This document shows, in pieces, positions 13,714-16,891 of a stretch of 16,891 bases of DNA. Below the pieces are notes generated by a model, which was given only the letters and a program-made list of their open reading frames with translations, did no database searches and had not been told where the DNA came from. The translations under genes and the position numbers were made by a program. The DNA is from Spirochaetales bacterium (GTDB lineage: Bacteria > Spirochaetota > Spirochaetia > JABMQR01). Every line of letters starts with the position of its first letter. The stretch's first letter is position 1. The DNA is taken from contig JAGLNY010000224.1 of assembly GCA_023139255.1 (NCBI GenBank), positions 1 through 16,891 on the forward strand, written 5' to 3'.

Positions 13714-15393
13714 ATGAATATAGTTAATTTGTTACTGCAAATCGCGGGAAGCCTTGGATTATTCCTGTTCGGCATGAAAATCATGAGTGAGGGAATTCAG
13801 AAAGCTGCAGGAAATCGAATGAAAGCCATCCTGCGATTCATGACCGGTAACCGTTTTGCGGCTGTTTTTACCGGCCTGGCAATAACTGCAATTATTCAGT
13901 CATCATCAGCTACAACTGTTATGGTTGTAAGCTTCGTTAATGCCGGATTAATGAACCTAACCCAATCAATCGGGGTTATCCTTGGTGCAAATATCGGTAC
14001 CACAGTTACCGGGTGGCTTGTTGCCATACTGGGATTTAAAGTGAAAGTATCAGCCCTTGCAATACCGGCAATAGGGATTGGATTTCCGTTTCTTTTCATA
14101 AAAAAACTGAAACGCCAGGATTTGGGAGAAATTCTTATTGGGTTTGGTCTTCTCTTCCTGGGGTTAAGTTTCCTGAAAAATTCTGTCCCTGACATCAGCC
14201 ACAACCCTGATGCACTCCACTTTTTAGCACAATTCCGCGATAATGGTATTGCATCAACCCTGATGTTCCTCCTGGCAGGAACCCTCGTTACCATTATTGT
14301 ACAATCATCATCCGCAGCGATGGCAATAACATTAACTATGGCCTACCAGGGATGGATAAGCTATCCTGCTGCTGCAGCCTTAGTCCTTGGTCAAAATATC
14401 GGGACAACCGTCACCGCCTACCTTGCCTCGCTGGGAACCAATACTACAGCAAAACAGGCATCAAGAGCCCATATCCTTTTCAATGTGATCGGGTCTATCT
14501 GGGTTATAATCCTGTTTAACCCATTCCTTCGTCTTGTGGATTTTATTGTCCCGGGCGATGTGTACGGAGTAAACAGCTCATTATTACTGCCTGCTCACCT
14601 GGCTATGTTTCATACAGTATTCAATGTAATAAACACCCTCCTGTTTATGCCGTTTGTCCCAATCTTCGCTAAATTTGTTGAGAAATTTGTGAAAGGAAAA
14701 GAACCTGGGGACGAGGAAGATGTATATACATTTACCTACATCTCCTCCTCACTGCAGGATACTCCTGAACTCTACTTAATAACTATTCAGGATGAAATTT
14801 TCAAAATGGCTGAGCTCACATCAAATATGTTTTCCAGATTTAGCGTAGTTTTCAGGAATCCTGATAAAAATTTGGGTTCGGAGGTCAAGGCACTGAAAAA
14901 ACTGGAAGAGCTTTCAGACCAGATGCAGCACGAACTTTCAACTTTTATGGTTGAACTTGTAAAAGACAGCCTGAACCCGATAAGCGCAGGTAATATCAAT
15001 GCCCAGGCAAGAATTGTCAATGAGCTGGAGAGTGTAGGAGACAGCTGTTTCAACCTAATCCTTCTGACTGAAAGAAAATATAACAATGGTATTCAGTTTC
15101 CAAAGGAAGCATGGGACGAGTTTAACAAATATATTGATAATGTCCAGCAGTATATCAATTTCATAAAGGATCACCTCAATCGTCATATCAGCACCAGTGA
15201 CCTCGATAAAGCGATTGAGTATGAGAATAGTATTAACAATACCAGAAACCGAATGAGGGAAAGAGCACAGCTTCGTCTTATTGAAGGATCAAATGTCACA
15301 GCAGAACTCATGCTGCTTGATTTTACCAAGCACCTTGAACATATAGGTGATTACAGTATCAATATCGCTGAAGCACTGGTAAGTATAAACTAA
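13714..15393 (+). CDS. Na/Pi cotransporter family protein with C-terminal PhoU-like domain
   Basis: A 559-residue inner-membrane protein. The transporter part (1-325) holds the family's inverted duplication: first repeat QSSSATT (62-68) with GANIGTTVT (91-99), second repeat QSSSAAM (197-203) with GQNIGTTVT (226-234). These form the sodium/phosphate path in NptA/YjbB relatives. About eight to nine hydrophobic segments are visible. Residues from about 345 are soluble and helical with conserved acidic/polar spacing (LKKLEELSDQMQHELSTFM and, near the end, LDFTKHLEHIGDYSINIAE), a PhoU-like fold thought to sense or gate phosphate flux. It has its own promoter and no Shine-Dalgarno site. It is convergent with argH, with only 11 nt between stop codons. 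Phosphate uptake versus export cannot be decided from sequence. Confidence 0.9.
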   Translation: MNIVNLLLQIAGSLGLFLFGMKIMSEGIQKAAGNRMKAILRFMTGNRFAAVFTGLAITAIIQSSSATTVMVVSFVNAGLMNLTQSIGVILGANIGTTVTGWLVAILGFKVKVSALAIPAIGIGFPFLFIKKLKRQDLGEILIGFGLLFLGLSFLKNSVPDISHNPDALHFLAQFRDNGIASTLMFLLAGTLVTIIVQSSSAAMAITLTMAYQGWISYPAAAALVLGQNIGTTVTAYLASLGTNTTAKQASRAHILFNVIGSIWVIILFNPFLRLVDFIVPGDVYGVNSSLLLPAHLAMFHTVFNVINTLLFMPFVPIFAKFVEKFVKGKEPGDEEDVYTFTYISSSLQDTPELYLITIQDEIFKMAELTSNMFSRFSVVFRNPDKNLGSEVKALKKLEELSDQMQHELSTFMVELVKDSLNPISAGNINAQARIVNELESVGDSCFNLILLTERKYNNGIQFPKEAWDEFNKYIDNVQQYINFIKDHLNRHISTSDLDKAIEYENSINNTRNRMRERAQLRLIEGSNVTAELMLLDFTKHLEHIGDYSINIAEALVSIN

Positions 15394-15404
15394 CACTAAA
15401 ATAA

Positions 15405-16775
15405 TCACGGACTAAAAAAAGTGACCTTCTTCCCAATAAGGTTTATCACTGCAGTTTCAACATCTTCCCTTTTCCGCTGTATATACCGGGCATGCTCCCT
15501 GTTCTCTTCCAGGACTTTTTCCAGCATAAGATTTCCGGTTGTCCCGGTGGAAGTTCTTGTCCCGATTACCAAATCGGGGTTTCCGGCAATCACAGATTCA
15601 GGGTCTGTACCTACAGCTTTATAGGCATCCCGGAAACTCTTACCGGAAAGTACTGCATCAATTGCTTTGTCAGTCGCAAATATTTCCGGGGTAAATGCTG
15701 CTCTCAATGTATCCGGATGCACCTCAAGCTGCTCAAAACAGACTTTCATAACCTCAATAGAGTGATAAGCTGAGAATGCCGCAGTAAGAAAGGGCTCTTT
15801 AGTATCCTGAAAATCTCTGTTATACCCGGACGGTAATGAGCGTATAATGTTTTTTATTTGTACAGAACATGCTGAAACCTGCGCTGAACGGGACCGGATA
15901 AGCTCAAGAACATCAGGATTCTTTTTTTGCGGCATTATGCTGGACCCAGTACATAACTCTTTGGGAAGACTGAAATAGCCAAACTCCGGCATTGAGTAGA
16001 GTATCAGATCCTGGGCAATTTTACTCAGTGTCAGGCATACATAATCCAGGCCGTCAGTCACCATAGCCTCAAATTTTCCACGTGAATTGTTTGCGTACAA
16101 CACATTATTCTGAACTTTTTTAAAACCTAGAAGTTCTGCTGTCATTTCTCTGTTCAACGGAAGCGGAACACCATAGCTAGCTGCAGAGCCCAGCGGGCAC
16201 TGGTCAATCAGTTCAAAAATGGATAGAAGATGCACAATCTCATCCCCAAGTTCTTCAGCATACGCCCCGGCCCAAAGTCCAATGGACGACGGCATAGCTA
16301 TCTGCATGTGTGTGCGGCCCGGCATGGGAATCATTGCATGTATACCGGCAAATCCAGCAACAGAGTCAACCAACTTAACAGCGGATTCAATACAGGCGAA
16401 TAGAAAATCACGCATCCAAACCCGTAATGCGGTCTGGACCTGATCGTTTCTGCTGCGACCGGTATGTATTTTCTTTCCCGCATCACCACAATTCTCTGTC
16501 AAGTACTGTTCGATGGCTGTATGACAGTCCTCAGCCTCAATGGTTAAGGGGAACTCCCCTGCTTCAGCTTTTTTTATTATATTTGACAGTCCGGTAAGCA
16601 GGTTCTCTTTTTCCTTATCCTCAAGAATTCCAATTGATTTCAACATTTCTGCATGAGCAGCGCTTGCAACACAATCCGAAGTTATTATATTCCTGTCAAG
16701 TTCCCAATCATTCCCAACAGTAAACTTTTCTATCAGTGCATGTACTGCATACCCTTTATCCCATAATTTTGCCAT
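15405..16775 (-). CDS. argH: Argininosuccinate lyase
   Basis: Last step of arginine biosynthesis: splits argininosuccinate to arginine and fumarate; a cytosolic homotetramer of the fumarase/aspartase superfamily. 456 residues, normal length. Motifs: HTGRSRNDQ (104-112), GRTHMQIAMP (153-162, with the catalytic histidine H156), and the superfamily signature GSSIMPQKKNPD (277-288, containing the catalytic serine loop). The stretch CPLGSAASYGVPLPLNRE (193-210) follows the variant form rather than the SPLGAGALAG type, but active-site residues are intact. The ATG at 16775 has GGAGAG at 16788-16783, 7 nt upstream. No other arginine gene is in the window, and the leader to the right has stem-forming sequence and a candidate promoter. 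Confidence 0.96.
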   Translation of the reverse strand: MAKLWDKGYAVHALIEKFTVGNDWELDRNIITSDCVASAAHAEMLKSIGILEDKEKENLLTGLSNIIKKAEAGEFPLTIEAEDCHTAIEQYLTENCGDAGKKIHTGRSRNDQVQTALRVWMRDFLFACIESAVKLVDSVAGFAGIHAMIPMPGRTHMQIAMPSSIGLWAGAYAEELGDEIVHLLSIFELIDQCPLGSAASYGVPLPLNREMTAELLGFKKVQNNVLYANNSRGKFEAMVTDGLDYVCLTLSKIAQDLILYSMPEFGYFSLPKELCTGSSIMPQKKNPDVLELIRSRSAQVSACSVQIKNIIRSLPSGYNRDFQDTKEPFLTAAFSAYHSIEVMKVCFEQLEVHPDTLRAAFTPEIFATDKAIDAVLSGKSFRDAYKAVGTDPESVIAGNPDLVIGTRTSTGTTGNLMLEKVLEENREHARYIQRKREDVETAVINLIGKKVTFFSP

Positions 16776-16799
16776 TCAGCTACTCTCCAATTATTTTTT

Positions 16800-16841
16800 A
16801 AACTTCGTTTGCTTTTGCAAACTTCAATTAGTCAGAAGTTT
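16800..16841 (-). promoter_or_regulatory. argH leader with mutually exclusive stem options
   Basis: Read on the minus strand, AACTTC-type and GAAGTTT-type segments alternate. AAACTTC (16841-16835) can pair with GAAGTTT at 16825-16819 or at 16806-16800. The alternative is GTTTGC (16822-16817) with GCAAAC (16812-16807) around an AAAA loop. The first GAAGTTT overlaps GTTTGC, so the two folds exclude each other. The region ends 11 nt before the GGAGAG ribosome site. This resembles a small attenuator or dispersed hairpin; function is not shown. Confidence 0.4.
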
Positions 16842-16854
16842 TTGTTAGAGAGTA

Positions 16855-16883
16855 ATTACATATATTCACGCATTAACAATCAA
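16855..16883 (-). promoter_or_regulatory. Candidate sigma70 promoter of argH
   Basis: On the minus strand TTGATT (16883-16878), a 17-nt spacer and TGTAAT (16860-16855). A transcript starting near 16848 would have a leader of about 70 nt carrying the stem-forming segments described above. The region is AT-rich, so this is moderate evidence. Confidence 0.45.
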
Positions 16884-16891
16884 AAACTTCA

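Noticed and set aside
1..16891. CRISPR arrays, transposases, integrases, toxin-antitoxin pairs, tRNA or rRNA genes
   Set aside because: Looked for on both strands; no direct-repeat array, transposase motif, cloverleaf-like sequence or rRNA sequence was seen.

Overview
The window is a chromosomal housekeeping segment of a moderately AT-rich bacterium. The best guess for the lineage is a spirochaete (Spirochaetota). That is an inference from gene style and from the A/T-rich intergenic hairpins built on GAAGTTT/AAACTTC; no rRNA or other decisive marker is present. Genes use ATG with occasional TTG starts and Shine-Dalgarno sites of the GGAG type.

Layout. At the left edge a minus-strand gene runs out of the window (1-236; N-terminus only). 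A 274-bp divergent spacer with two perfect hairpins separates it from a plus-strand CPBP/CAAX-type membrane protease (511-1377). The next 341 bp hold a possible decayed minus-strand reading frame and a large imperfect hairpin. They are followed by a protein with two GNAT acetyltransferase domains (1719-2603, TTG start). A good sigma70-type promoter then drives dnaE (2712-6137), yggT-like (6177-6770) and recG (6787-8868), which look like one replication/repair operon closed by two tandem hairpins.

Convergent to this, on the minus strand, lie an M20 amidohydrolase (8965-10134) and, upstream of it, an unrecognised protein (10152-10829). The latter has a possible PD-(D/E)XK-like core and a C-terminal winged-helix-like segment. 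Divergent from it is a plus-strand run: a lipoprotein zinc carboxypeptidase of the M14 family (10946-12274), rsmD 16S rRNA methyltransferase (12324-12866) and an acyl-ACP thioesterase overlapping rsmD by 4 nt (12863-13651). A Na/Pi-cotransporter family protein with a PhoU-like tail (13714-15393) follows from its own promoter, apparently leaderless. The window ends with argH on the minus strand (15405-16775) and its leader, which contains mutually exclusive stem options.

No mobile element, CRISPR array, tRNA, rRNA or obvious defence island was seen. The most unusual items are the unrecognised nuclease-like protein, the repeated intergenic hairpin modules (two of them in a divergent spacer, where terminators are not expected), the argH leader, the apparently leaderless transporter gene and a replaced catalytic-position asparagine in the thioesterase.
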